Shown: positions 1 through 10,825 of the stretch, one piece after another | How positions within the stretch are numbered: the first letter of the stretch is position 1 | Layout of the letters: every line of letters starts with the position of its first letter | Made by a program: the position numbers and the translations under genes | Source of the DNA: Nectonema munidae | Lineage: Eukaryota > Nematomorpha > Nectonematoida > Nectonematidae | Direction: 5' to 3' | Length of the DNA: 64,000 nt | Assembly: GCA_030549495.1 (NCBI GenBank) | Contig: JAUIRK010000934.1 | Span: 496,001-560,000, forward strand | The notes under the pieces: model-generated | Told to the model about the DNA's origin: nothing | Database searches by the model: none | The model's input: the letters and a program-made list of their open reading frames with translations, nothing else

Positions 1-480
1 TAATTTTGTATAGAATATATTAGTATAAGAAAGTCTTGAAATATAAATATATATATTATATATTTATATATGTATATAAAGATTGGCACAAAAATGAAAT
101 AGTGCAAAAAGGAGCTAGTATCGTAGTTAAAGTAAAAGTTCATACAATTATTTACGATACAGAGTGATTGAAAGCCGTTGGATTATTCAAAAAAACAGAT
201 AAATCACACAAATAACAGAAAAAGCATCAAATTGAACATAAAATATGAAAACAAAAGAAACTTATTGGTTGAAAGAACACAATAAAGTAATAACTAAACT
301 TATTTATTTGACATTACATATCAAAATTGAGAAAATACATCAAGTTTTTCAGTAGCAGCTTGTAAATAATTAATGACAAAGTGGTGTATTTGTTTCATAA
401 AATTTTTAATATTTTCTAACGTTTCCGAATTTTTTTAATTTTATTAAGAACTCAAGCCTCACCTAAGAACTTACTTGATC
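1..480. other. AT-rich stretch, nothing recognised
   Basis: No open frame, RNA or repeat terminus could be supported here. The sequence is AT-rich and full of stops in all frames. Confidence 0.5.
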
Positions 481-526
481 CCCCTAAGGGGGCTCGCCCC
501 TTAGGTTAAGAATCACTGCTCTAGAT
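481..526 (-). mobile_element. terminal fragment of a hAT-type transposon
   Basis: Read on the minus strand, the end at 518 begins CAGTGATTCTTAACC, a common hAT-type terminal inverted repeat. A GC-rich patch with CCCCTAAGGGGGC lies just inside it. The 8 bases outside, CTCTAGAT (519-526), could be one target-site copy. The partner end was not found and may lie left of the window. Only the terminus can be supported. Confidence 0.45.
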
Positions 527-1499
527 AAAGTAATAGTTAACTAACACTTAATATCGTTTGACGTGACATTCAGTGTTTTGTATTTTAAATCATAGTCAAG
601 GCAATTTATTTACAGTAAATTATTCCAATTCAGCAGATTTTAACCTTGACAGTTTTGATTGTGTGTTAGGTTAACTATAACGCTTTTATCAGCCATTTAA
701 AAACATTAAGAGACTCTGCGTAAACAGTAACAAAGTTAATATTCGAAGCGTCTTCTGTATTCAGAGAGTTTATTATTGAAATAATGTTATTTTGCCAAGA
801 AAAAGAGTCTTTTTCTAAAAAATTGTGTCCTCTTGCAAATATTATACTATATTATATAAAAGCTGCGTCAATTTCAATCAATACTATATTATAATATATA
901 AAACTAGCCAAACACTAGAAATGGTTGTTTACCACAACTATTACTCTTCAACCCTAGCTGTTCAAAGCTACGCCGCATTCCGAGAAATAGGATAGTGTTC
1001 TCAAAACGAAAAGACACTATTAGTCTATATTATAATTTAGGTTTAAGTTTCTCTTTCAAAATTCTATTGATATTAGAACAAAAATTTTGTGAGGAGGTCC
1101 GAATTTTTAGAATTTTTTTTGAATTGATTACATCGCAGTTTAATCATGTCTAAAATTTCTAACGTTATCCATGATCCGGTTAGCCTTTTGATTTTTATTT
1201 AGAGTTAAAGTAACTCAAATTATTAGATTGACACTGAGAGTTTTAATATTACGCTTTAGAACATGTGTATTTATCTTCTAGATTCCAATTGATTATATAA
1301 GTTAAATTATAATTTTTTTCAGTTGAGTTCGCTTTGTTCCTATAGATAGTTTTTACAAAACACTTAGCACATTCTCTTTGAATTTGAATAATATTTAATA
1401 ATAATTAGTTTAAATGTTTTTTTTGATAAAATTGTTTTTTTATCTTGGTTGCATTGTAATCAATTAACCCTATTCGTAACGAGCTTGTTTTTATTTCTT
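527..1499. other. AT-rich stretch, nothing recognised
   Basis: No coding, RNA or repeat structure was identified in this interval. Confidence 0.45.
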
Positions 1500-1620
1500 C
1501 AGTGACGGGAGAGGGGGGCGGGGAGCTCTTCGGCCCCTCCTCTCTTCCTTACAAAATTCTTGCGTGAGCCCACTAAATAATTTATTGCCAATCTTATGAT
1601 GTCATTTATTAATTTTTTTA
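1500..1620 (+). repeat. interspersed repeat starting CAGTGACGGG with GC-rich core
   Basis: The segment starts CAGTGACGGGAGAGGGG, passes through a G-run/C-run core, and continues with an AAAATTCT..G and AATAATT.ATTG..AATCT.ATG pattern. The same order of motifs occurs at 10353-10450. A third, less complete copy lies at 43534-43600. CAGTG-type starts are typical of hAT termini, so these are probably remnants of one non-autonomous hAT family. That last step is inference. Confidence 0.45.
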
Positions 1621-2350
1621 TAAAAATCAATCAATGCCAAATATATAAACTTTAATGATTCCATTTTCGCGATTTTTTTCCTAATAGTGTCTTAATTTAT
1701 TCAATAAATCAGTCTTAATGAATAATTCACTCAAAATATTTCATCTGTCAGTAAAATAGTTTGACATGTGACCTAACACTAAACACTTTTTCTCATTATT
1801 TTTAAATAAACTTAACCATACACAGCAAATCGAACATGCTTGAAAATATTTTTGTCCCACTAGATTTATATTACGATTACTGTTTAACTCAGGGTGGTCA
1901 TTTGTTCACTTTTCGTTCAATTTAGCAAATTAACCCTTCTCTGTTTCATTATATGGTATTTGTGTCAATCTATACACAAGAAATTTAGTTAATTCGATAA
2001 TTTTATATACTTAACCCCAATCGATAAAATAATTTTGATATAGCAATGTTTCTATCCCTCTCCTCAATTTGGATGTGACCAAATTTCTACTCAAGACGAC
2101 TTGAGACCATGCTTACTAAAAGCGCGCCAAATAATTTCAATAATTAATTCACCCATACGATTTTTTTAAAAATTTTGTAAAATGGCATGGTAAAAAATAT
2201 CACTGTGTGTTAGGTTTGGCGCTTTTTATTTTGATTACTATTATTTTGATTACTCTATCTTTTCCTTTGTGTACTAATCAAAGAAGACAGCCATTATCAC
2301 TGGCGGATGTTCGTCCCCTCTAAAATTGCATTGCTAATTGCTTGAAAAAT
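1621..2350. other. AT-rich stretch, nothing recognised
   Basis: No coding, RNA or repeat structure was identified in this interval. Confidence 0.4.
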
Positions 2351-2352
2351 TA

Positions 2353-2415
2353 CAGGGGCGCACATCCGGGGTTTTAAGAGGGGGGGGGGGCAAAAATAGC
2401 TTTTGCCCCAAAAGG
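2353..2415 (+). mobile_element. terminus of a CAGGGG(C/T)GCACATCC hAT-like MITE family
   Basis: The terminus CAGGGGCGCACATCCGGGG is followed by TTTTAAGAGGGG and a G-run. The same terminus occurs at 13098 and 4860 (both minus strand), and in shorter form at 58217. Each time it is followed by a GAGGGGGCGAAAAT-like stretch. The CAGGG start suggests hAT. No transposase or opposite end is visible. Confidence 0.45.
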
Positions 2416-2649
2416 GAATGCAGACTTTAGAGTCATGCCAAGCTGCTCTAAAATTCCTTTCACAAATATTTTACAAACGATGTGAGAGCTATATAATAAT
2501 AATAATCCCTTGTTTCAATATGCACACAATAAGTAAGCAATGTTTATCACAGTGTCTCGTAGTATTTTTGAACAAACACATGTTGATGATCCACCAGATT
2601 TTTCTCATCTATCAGAGTGATTCTATTTCTCTTCCGCTTTCTCTACTAA

Positions 2650-2740
2650 AACTCGATCACTCAAGCTCTCTTCTCTCATTCAAGCTCTCTTCTTTCACTC
2701 AAGCTCTCCTATCTCATTCAGCTCTCTTCTCTCTAATTTG
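2650..2740 (+). repeat. short tandem repeat, unit about 18 bp (CTCAAGCTCTCTTCT-like)
   Basis: The motif CTCAAGCTCTCTTCT with a spacer such as CTCATT recurs about four to five times with slight variation. An open frame across this tract is low-complexity (Ser/Leu-rich) and is not taken as a gene. Confidence 0.6.
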
Positions 2741-2749
2741 TATTTAGAG

Positions 2750-3589
2750 TTAAATAAAATTATTTTATTTTATCTCATTAGAATATAATTTTTAGCGGAA
2801 TATAAGTTCACTATTTTCAAAACCATTTTTCATGATACCAAAGTTCAGCTATTCAAATTAATCACAGAGATTTTTGGTAAAAATTTAGTTCAATCAATAC
2901 ATCAAACATTTTGTAAAAATGAAAATTTGTTTATGTTTTTAAATGAGAGAAAAATAGTTATCAATCGTTGCAATTTTATATCAATGAATATTGTCAGACT
3001 CGTGTTAAAAAAAATTTTCAACAAAAGTCACTTTTAATTTTTTTGAAGTACAAAAAAACTTTTTAAATTTTGAAGTACGTTTGTTACATTTTGTAACATT
3101 TGAAAACTTTAATTTTTTCAAGTTAAGAAATTTTTTTCCAATAGCTATTTAGGAATGAATATTTTGACTAGCTATTCAGTTTAAAAGCAAAAATGCTCTA
3201 TTTGTTTATGAGCAGAGATTTTTTATAATGTTCGATTGTAAAATTTTGTAAGTAACACTGTACATAATTAATTAAATAACTTTTTTTTAAGAAAATTTGT
3301 TGATTATTATAATAAAAATATAATATCGAAACAAAATGTTTCCGTTGTTAAAAATGTACTTGATCTATTTATCTGACAGAATTTTATTTGTAGACAGAGA
3401 AATCGTCAAAAACGCAATTATTTTCTTGTTCTCGTATACTATAATTTTTATGATTTATCTTAGTTTAAATAGTTTTTTTATGATTTTGTGTTCTTAGACT
3501 TAAATAATTTTATGAAAAATGATTAAACTACCATTTTTGTATACTATGATTCCTTATAAAATGTAAAAAATACAAGTGCTACCAAATCA
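2750..3589. other. AT-rich stretch, nothing recognised
   Basis: No coding, RNA or repeat structure was identified in this interval. Confidence 0.4.
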
Positions 3590-3930
3590 CCCTATAAGGG
3601 TTCTTTTGCTGCTTATAAAAACTTGAAAATATAAAATAGACTATCTCATTTTTTATGCCTCCTATTATTTTGAAATTATTCTGAGAACAGACAGTTTCAT
3701 TTTAAAATAGTGAAAATTGCTTTATTAGTTTATTTTGTCTCCTTTCTCTCTTATGTTAATTATGTAGCAAATTTTTCAATTTTGAGTAAAAGGTAAGGTA
3801 AAGGTACTGGGTGTGTTTTCATTGACAAGGCACTGATGTACCGCTTATGTCAAACTATGAACACATTGGTATCGATGAGAAATCGAATCCAGAGGCTTCC
3901 GTGCTTAGTCCATCATCTCAACCAACCTGC
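3590..3930 (-). repeat. composite repeat: tRNA-derived SINE plus about 200 bp of linked 3' sequence
   Basis: On the minus strand a SINE-like head with a Pol III B-box-like element (GGATTCGATTTC) leads into the body GACATAAGCGGTACATCAG and a GTACCTTTACC tail. About 200 bp of AT-rich sequence follows. The whole block is matched in opposite orientation at 10470-10800, including the parts beyond the SINE. The two copies are therefore one larger repeat or a duplicated, inverted segment. Confidence 0.6.
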
Positions 3931-4840
3931 CATGCCGCCCATAGAGTATGCTGTAGTGGATACGTCAAAATCGTTTTCAAAAACTTAAGTTATGCTGTAA
4001 AAATTGTTAGCTTCTGTTGAAGCTTTATAACTTTTTCTGATAGGCTTTTTTTCCGTAAAAGTTAGTATAAAAGGCAAATCATTGTAAAACGTTAAAAGTT
4101 GTTATTTTAAAAAAACAAATTATTTTTAGAACAAGTTAACCAATCGTTGTTTGATTTGCGTGTCCCTGTTGTGAATCATACGTGCTTTCCATACATTTTC
4201 AAACTCCTTTTTATTCCACCTTACCATGTTTTTATCAATCCCTTGACATTTTGAAACAGTTCTTGATAAGATTTTTAATTCTTCCTTAAATTTGATATAA
4301 AAAAAGAGATCTTTTTGTATTGGAAGCTTTTTTTCCATTTAAGCCAAAAAAAATTCAACATATTTTTGTAAATTATATTTTTGGAATTTTTGATATAACA
4401 AATAATTATGTGCTATCTTTAAATTTCTCATATTGTGCGGGATTATGCCAAGAATGATATGTTTAATTAAGATTTTTTTAGCTCAACATTATTTTTTTTA
4501 AATTATTTTTTAAGACAATGACATCAACGCTTTCTTTTTAAAGATGTAAAAAATCAATTAATTTAATTAATTTGTTTGTTTGAATTTTTTGTTCAAAAAT
4601 TTTGTGAAATTTGAACAAAAAGAATCAAGCAAAAAAGTTGTGAATTAGCGGCGATTAAAAAATTTTAAAAACAAATTCCCAAAAAACTATTTTAAATAAT
4701 TCTAAAATTAAAAAAAAATTTCTAAGCAAAAATTTTAAAGATATTTATGCTCAACCCCCCTAACTCACGAGGTCTCCCGTGGTATTTTCAGATCAGTAAT
4801 TTTGAAAATTACTAAAAAAATTTCGCCCCCTTCCAATAAT
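3931..4840. other. AT-rich stretch, nothing recognised
   Basis: A 70-residue lysine-rich open frame (4126-4338, minus) has no recognisable family or conserved motif and is not called. No other structure was seen. Confidence 0.4.
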
Positions 4841-4860
4841 TTTGAGGATGTGTGCCCCTG
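4800..4860 (-). mobile_element. terminus of the CAGGGG(C/T)GCACATCC hAT-like MITE family
   Basis: Read on the minus strand from 4860 the sequence is CAGGGGCACACATCCTC, then a GAAGGGGGCGAAAT block. It matches the copies at 2353 and 13098. The opposite end was not resolved. Confidence 0.4.
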
Positions 4861-7475
4861 GTACCCAATAGTGAAATGTACACCCCCTTCCTGTACTTGA
4901 AGTCGGGCTAATTTAAACAATCAAGTCTGTTATCGAGAACGCTTTTTGTTTTCGCTGACTCCATTTTGCTTCTAGCTCTGTTAAAATAACGTTAATTATG
5001 TTATAAACAGGCATGGAAACTGGCTTCATGCATTAGAATAAAGAAAAAGGTTTTGCAAAACACATAGAAACGAAAAGCCGTGATAAGGCATGCATTAAAT
5101 AGATAGAAAGAAAGAAAACAAGTAGATTCAAAAGATTGCTCTCTTTCAAAGTTTTTAAATGACAATATATTGGACAAAAATCTGTAAATGTGTTAAAAAA
5201 ACTTTCTGAGATTTCATCCAACTTTTTTATCAAAAAATAAATAAAAAATACAGTATTCGCAGGGGTTGGGTTCCAAGACTCACCCGAACTTTTTAGCATT
5301 TTTTAGCCCATTTGACAACTTTATTTAGATATCATATACTCAAACTTCTCTCTACGAAAATGTGAAGTTCTATTTTATTAACTTAAGTTTAAAAAAATTA
5401 CTTACAGAGTTGCGAACAATTGTACAGAAATGGAATAAAATTATGCTCAGAACAAAAAAATTAAAGCCCTGATTACTTGAGTTTCTCATAAGTCGAAAAA
5501 TTTTCTCAACACTAAATTTAAAAACATTTGTAACTAAGATAATAAAATGAAGTAATTACACACTTTTTATTTATGCAAATAAAGTTTATTAAATAAAAAT
5601 AACAAAGATAACCAAAACTTTAAAATAAGCTTTTATGAAAATAGAGATTGTACAAAATAGGGGATTATTTATATCTTTTCTGATCATCTTTTTTATCATC
5701 TTCAAGAACTGAATCATTAGTCTTTTTTACAGGGTGTAAAAATTTGGTGATAGGAAGTTGAGAATGATGTTTTTTTAGGTTGCAAAAAAAGAAAAAAATT
5801 GTAATGACTAAGTTCACGTGCAATACTTTTGGCTTTTTTGGAAAAATCATCAGAACTTTTTACGAATTTTGTTTTACTTGATCTTTTTCAATCCTGGAAG
5901 AATAAAAAAATTTTCTTTGCATCTGAAAAGCGATCACCACCTCAATGAAATTTTTTGTACCACTTGAAGAATAACCACCCCAAAATTTTATCCAGAAGAA
6001 CGGCGATTCGACTAAAAAGCAACTAAAAGATTCATTTCATGCAAATAAATACAATGAAATCCAAAATCTTCTAATAAAAAATGTTTTCAGTACTCATGGA
6101 TTTAAGCCCTATAAATGGTTGTTGCAACCATTTTTTTTTATTTTAAATCGCTAAAAGGGACTAAGGTTTAAATGGTTTGTTGATCTTTTTATTCATATTT
6201 TTACAATTTGTCTATCTTCATTGGAAAATAAATTGAACGAATAATAATTGGGAATTGGAAATACAATATGAAAATTACCTTTCTATCATGCATTAAATTC
6301 TTGTTATGATCGCATAAACTAAAAAATTGTCATTATTGGAAAATCTTTCTCACCACAAAAACTCTTAAAAAATAGGATTTCAAATGCTCTCTTTTGCACC
6401 CATGCTTATGCTTGCTTTTTTTGTTCCAGTAGGATTCAATATTTTGGGTGTTTAACCCCATTTTGATTGCTAACAAAATTTAAGGAATACTTTCTTGTAT
6501 TGTGAACAAATCCCTATCTTTGCACTTTAGCATATGCTCTCCATTCATCACTGTGAACAACTCTCCCTGGTTGACCTACCTTTTCTATTATAGGAAGGAG
6601 AGATTTTGCTTTTCTATTTTTCTACAATCTCCATATATCCAATTGCAGGAGAAAACGAAACGTGATACCTTGGCTTTTGTGATAAAACGGATTCGTCTAT
6701 TTGAATTATACAGCGAGGACCTCCGGATTATTCTGGATTCTTTTCAAAATATCTTTCACCCACTTCTTTAAAAAAAAAAGAGTGAAACAATCAATCATTG
6801 TTTTTTCCCTTAATCCCGGTTGCCTGAATGCCTTTGTTATTCTCACTCTAAAAATACGTAATTTGAATGCATTTTTAAAGACGAACTTTAGTCTCGAAAA
6901 AATGAAAAATATCTGATTGAAAGTGTTGATTTAAACTTTAAGCACGCTTTATTTTGACATTTCCACACAAAGCAATTCTACACCGGCACTCTCTTTTCTG
7001 TAGTTTAAGAGACGTCATCCAATTTATAACGTATATTGCTTCCTCTTTTCATAGGAGTAAAATAAGGTTTTGGAAGCTGTTCTCATCTGACCTGTTGTAT
7101 ATAAAAAAACACAGAAGATGGAAGAAAACTAAAAATTCGAAATTTTTCTTCCTTATTATATTTTACAAAAACGGTTGTGTCGGTTTTATTAGAAGCTTAT
7201 CAATCCTTATTATCTCTCAGTTTTCCTACATAAGTAATTCATAGGAAACATTACATAGGAAAGATCATATATCACTCTAACTAAGATAAATAAGTTGGAA
7301 GCACTTATTTAAAATTAGTTTAGCTATTAGTTAATTGTTTTATTATCTCAATTATTTTCTTAGATCGGCTTAGAATAAATTGTAAAAAGTAACATTTCCA
7401 TACCACAGTTTTATTTCATTGATATATAGCCAGCCGTATCTTGAGGAAAGTTACAACATAAGCTCTCGTGAAGAA
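4861..7475. other. AT-rich stretch, nothing recognised
   Basis: Several open frames of 60-96 codons occur, but all are AT-driven, lack family motifs and show no splice-consistent partners. No repeat termini were recognised. Confidence 0.4.
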
Positions 7476-7479
7476 AGTT

Positions 7480-8420
7480 CACTGAGATCGGTTTATTTTG
7501 TTGATCTTTTAAGATTTGTATCTGTAAACGAGGAATAAAATAATCATTGTAATCTTGAGGTAATTGGTGATTTCACAACCCAAATAAAGCCCTCTTTGCA
7601 TAGGCAAACTGCAGATTTGTAAGTTGACACAACTCTCCCTTTCTTTTATGATTTCATGCATTGATCAGTCTTCCAATTTACATCTATTTTCATAACATGA
7701 TTCTTGCCTTCGCAATTGTTGTTAGTCCATATGTTCTGCACTCTTACTGCATTGGGCGTTATTACGTAATTTGGTGCTGAATTTTTTTGATATAGAAGCA
7801 TTATTTAGATTTGATCAGACATGTTTTCAAATTCATCGCATTTGTTACCCACTCGCTCAACAGCTTTGCTATTTTTCCATCTTCTTTGAGATGCTTGCTA
7901 CAGAGAAGCTTTTTTCAATTTTGGAAAAAAAAAATCAATCGCTTTTGTTAAGGCCAAAGTAATCATCGCTTCCTGAAATGATTTCTGGGTTGATTCTGAT
8001 ACCGATCTCTGGAATCAACATGCTAACTATGCTAAAAAAATGAATTGTACCTGTGGAAATCTGTTTTTATGTAAAAAAACGTGTCCTTAAAATATTGATT
8101 TCTCTTAGGTTTCTTCTTTTCTTTTTATCAGTTTTGGATTTTTATATGCAAATGAGGTAACATAAAAAATTGCCGAATGGAAAGTTCTATCAACACTCAA
8201 AACACTTTTTTCAGCATCAATACAGCGCTCAAGTTGGATGAGTTGGTCTGCTAGATAACATATAATTGATTTAAGTTCGTTTTTGCTATGAATGACCTCT
8301 TCAGTGGAAGCAAGGTCCTGTAAGCAGCACACTGCTTCTAGGATTTCATCTGCGAAATTAATTAACGCTTCTTTTAAGACTCTTTCTTTTTAATTTCTCT
8401 CTATTCTTCAAATTTTTGAC
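7480..8420 (-). pseudogene. MULE-type transposase remnant
   Basis: Pieces of an MULE-like transposase lie in order on the minus strand. An upstream piece (about 8420 to 8105) carries a stretch like SVLSVDRTFHSAIFYVTSFAYKN. This resembles the conserved VDxTFNLGxxYVTxxxYKN block around a first catalytic Asp in some cnidarian and arthropod MULE-like families. A downstream piece (about 7765 to 7655) reads NIWTNNNCEGKNHVMKM, matching the WTNNNxExxNHVxK block near the C-terminus of the same families. Stops and frame changes separate the pieces, so this is a dead copy. The family assignment rests on memory of motif order, not a search. Confidence 0.5.
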
Positions 8421-10320
8421 ACTTTCTTTAGTGTCTTTCAATGTCATAATAGTATTTGTTTCCTTGATGCTATTATAGTATATTGCTTTTACGCTATTTA
8501 TCCAAAGCATCAAGATGTTTCGTGGGGAGATATGATTTATCAGTTGGGAATATACTAGCACATTCTTAAATTAAGATGTTTAGTCGATTCGAACCAACTA
8601 ACTCTTCTTTTTTTTAAATATATTTTGGATCCTTTTTGAGAAACGCATAAATCTGCGGAGCTTTGAATAAGTTTGGAGATCAATATGAGTATACCAACCA
8701 GATTACAATTTTAATCATGCATCACTTTTGCAAATAAAAACACATGAAAGATTTTTGTTTGATAAGAGATAGGAGTTGTGCTTCGATCAGAAACCAATCA
8801 CCAACGTTATCAAAGTAAGAGCATGATATACCAGATTTTTGTAGTTGATCATTTTTTCATTGCATATTTTCTCTGCATTTTTTTTACATCTTAAAAGCAC
8901 CATTTTTACAACCTCTTTTCCATTATTCATAACTTCTTCAAATAAAGAAAAATCGGAAGGAAACTTATTGTTCAATTTTTTTCCTTCAATTGCAACAAAT
9001 ACATTTCAGTTATAACTTTTTGAACAGGTTTAAAATCGTCATTGTTTTCATAAGTAATTAGGACATGATCCAAAATGCTATGATTTTTGTCTATCCTGAG
9101 AAGTTGCATCTATAAAATTATTGTAAAGAGAAGTTTATTCCTTTTTGAAAGATTCAATATCCATTTTAGTGAGGAATATCTTGTCTTTTGTCAAAGGAAC
9201 GCAATGACCCTCTGTCGATATCCCACCTTAAAAACTTGTGCATTTCTCCACATTATTGGTGAGGTCATTTACAGTTGATGTCAATCAAAAACTGAGGGGA
9301 AGGGGGGGGGGGGGGGGGGGGTGTAGGTAAGTTGACAAATGAAAAATTTGTAAACTTATCAAATAGTCAAAAGTTGACAATAGGGGCAAAATTAAAAAGC
9401 CATCAGAGTGTAACTTGATGATAGCCACCTTCTCGTTGACAATCTATGCAGGCTTTTGTTAAGATGAAGAAAGAAATGTTAAACGTTATGCTCCCTTTTC
9501 AATTAGCATAAACGAAGGCATTTAGGCATGATTGAAGAGGTGTTAGTACACCCTTACCTTTTTTGCAAGGCTTTTATTGTATGGATCTAGAGAGATACTC
9601 GATTAAACAGAAAAGTACCCTCTCTTTTAGCTGAGCGTGATTTGAAAAAGCCATTTTTACAAAGAAGTAAAGTAAAAAATTGGGGTATTGATTAAAAATG
9701 CAACTTATTTAATAAAACAAAAAGTTAAAGTTTTGCATGAAGTGCAGTAAAAAAATATAAATATAAAAAGTCTAAGTACTACTGCATTTTAGTGTGAAAA
9801 GACCTATCTTCAGAAATAAATTAAGTGATTGAGCTGTGTGGCCAATCTTTCCGAAAGCAAAATTGAGTTAAAAACTGGAGAAAATACCAGATAGGGTGGG
9901 TACCTTCTATAGGTACACTTTTCGATCGATGAAAAAACGCACAATGATTTCAACTTAATGTCAAAGCTAAAATTGGTCCTAGAAAAACTAAATTGTTAAA
10001 ATTCAAAAAATTCGAGGAAAAATTTTCATAAATTTTATAACTGATTCTTAAATATTAAAATGATAAATTGGAGTATGAAAAAGAAATAAACTTTTTTTAA
10101 AAAGTTCAATCTCTTTATTGAAGATAAAAAAATAAAAAGTTGGCATCGTATGATATTTATATTTGTTTTGCAGTTCAGTCATGTAAAATCTTGTATGAAG
10201 TTTGATAAAAAATATTTGATTGACATTAATGCGATTGTTTGTGAAAGTGTTTCTCCGATTTAGAAATGCTGCATTTTAAGCAAAAATTGTTAACAAATTT
10301 TCAAAAAAAAGTCAAATTTA
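8421..10320. other. AT-rich stretch with a 20-base G run
   Basis: An uninterrupted run of 20 G lies at 9302-9321 on the plus strand. No gene or transposon terminus could be supported in the rest of this interval. Confidence 0.5.
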
Positions 10321-10352
10321 ACTATATTCTTGACATGCTATTTTTGCTTCCT

Positions 10353-10450
10353 CAGTGACGGGGGGGGGGGTGTTTTTTGCCCTTCTTTTTTTCAAAAATT
10401 CTCGCCGAAACATGCAAAATAATTGATTGCGAATCTGATGGTGATATTTC
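10353..10450 (+). repeat. interspersed repeat starting CAGTGACGGG (second copy)
   Basis: A CAGTGACG start is followed by an unbroken G-run, then GTTTTTTGCCC and a tail matching the copy at 1500-1620 (AAAATTCTCG, AATAATTGATTGCGAATCTGATG). Probably a decayed non-autonomous hAT element. Confidence 0.45.
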
Positions 10451-10469
10451 TTATTTTAGGAAAACCAAT

Positions 10470-10800
10470 CAAATCAGATGATGGACATATCACGGAAGCC
10501 TCTGGATTCGATTCCTCATCGATACAAATTTGTTCATAGTTTGACATAAGCGGTACATCAGTGCCTTGTCAATGAAAATACATCCGCTGCATTTTATCTT
10601 TTACTTAAAATTGAAAAATTTGCTACATAATTAACATAAGAGAGAAAGGAAACAAAATAAACTAATAAAGCAATTTTCACTATTTTAAAATGGAACCGTC
10701 TGTTCTCAGAATAATTTCAAAATAATAGGAGGCATAAAGAATTAGAGTTTATTTGATATTTTCAAGTTTTTATAAGCAGCAAAAGTCAACGTTTAAGTAG
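10470..10800 (+). repeat. composite repeat: tRNA-derived SINE plus linked 3' sequence (inverted partner of 3590-3930)
   Basis: The head contains GGATTCGATTCC (B-box-like), the body GACATAAGCGGTACATCAG, and then about 200 bp that reverse-complements 3590-3790, including AACATAAGAGAGAAAGGA and AATAATAGGAGGCAT. Similarity extends from about the SINE head to about 10800. The two copies lie about 6.5 kb apart in opposite orientation. Confidence 0.6.
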
Positions 10801-10825
10801 CTAGCCCTTATAATTAAAAAATTAT

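Noticed and set aside
2403-2747. 114-codon frame rich in Ser and Leu
   Set aside because: It is the translation of a CTCAAGCTCTCTTCT tandem repeat and its flank.
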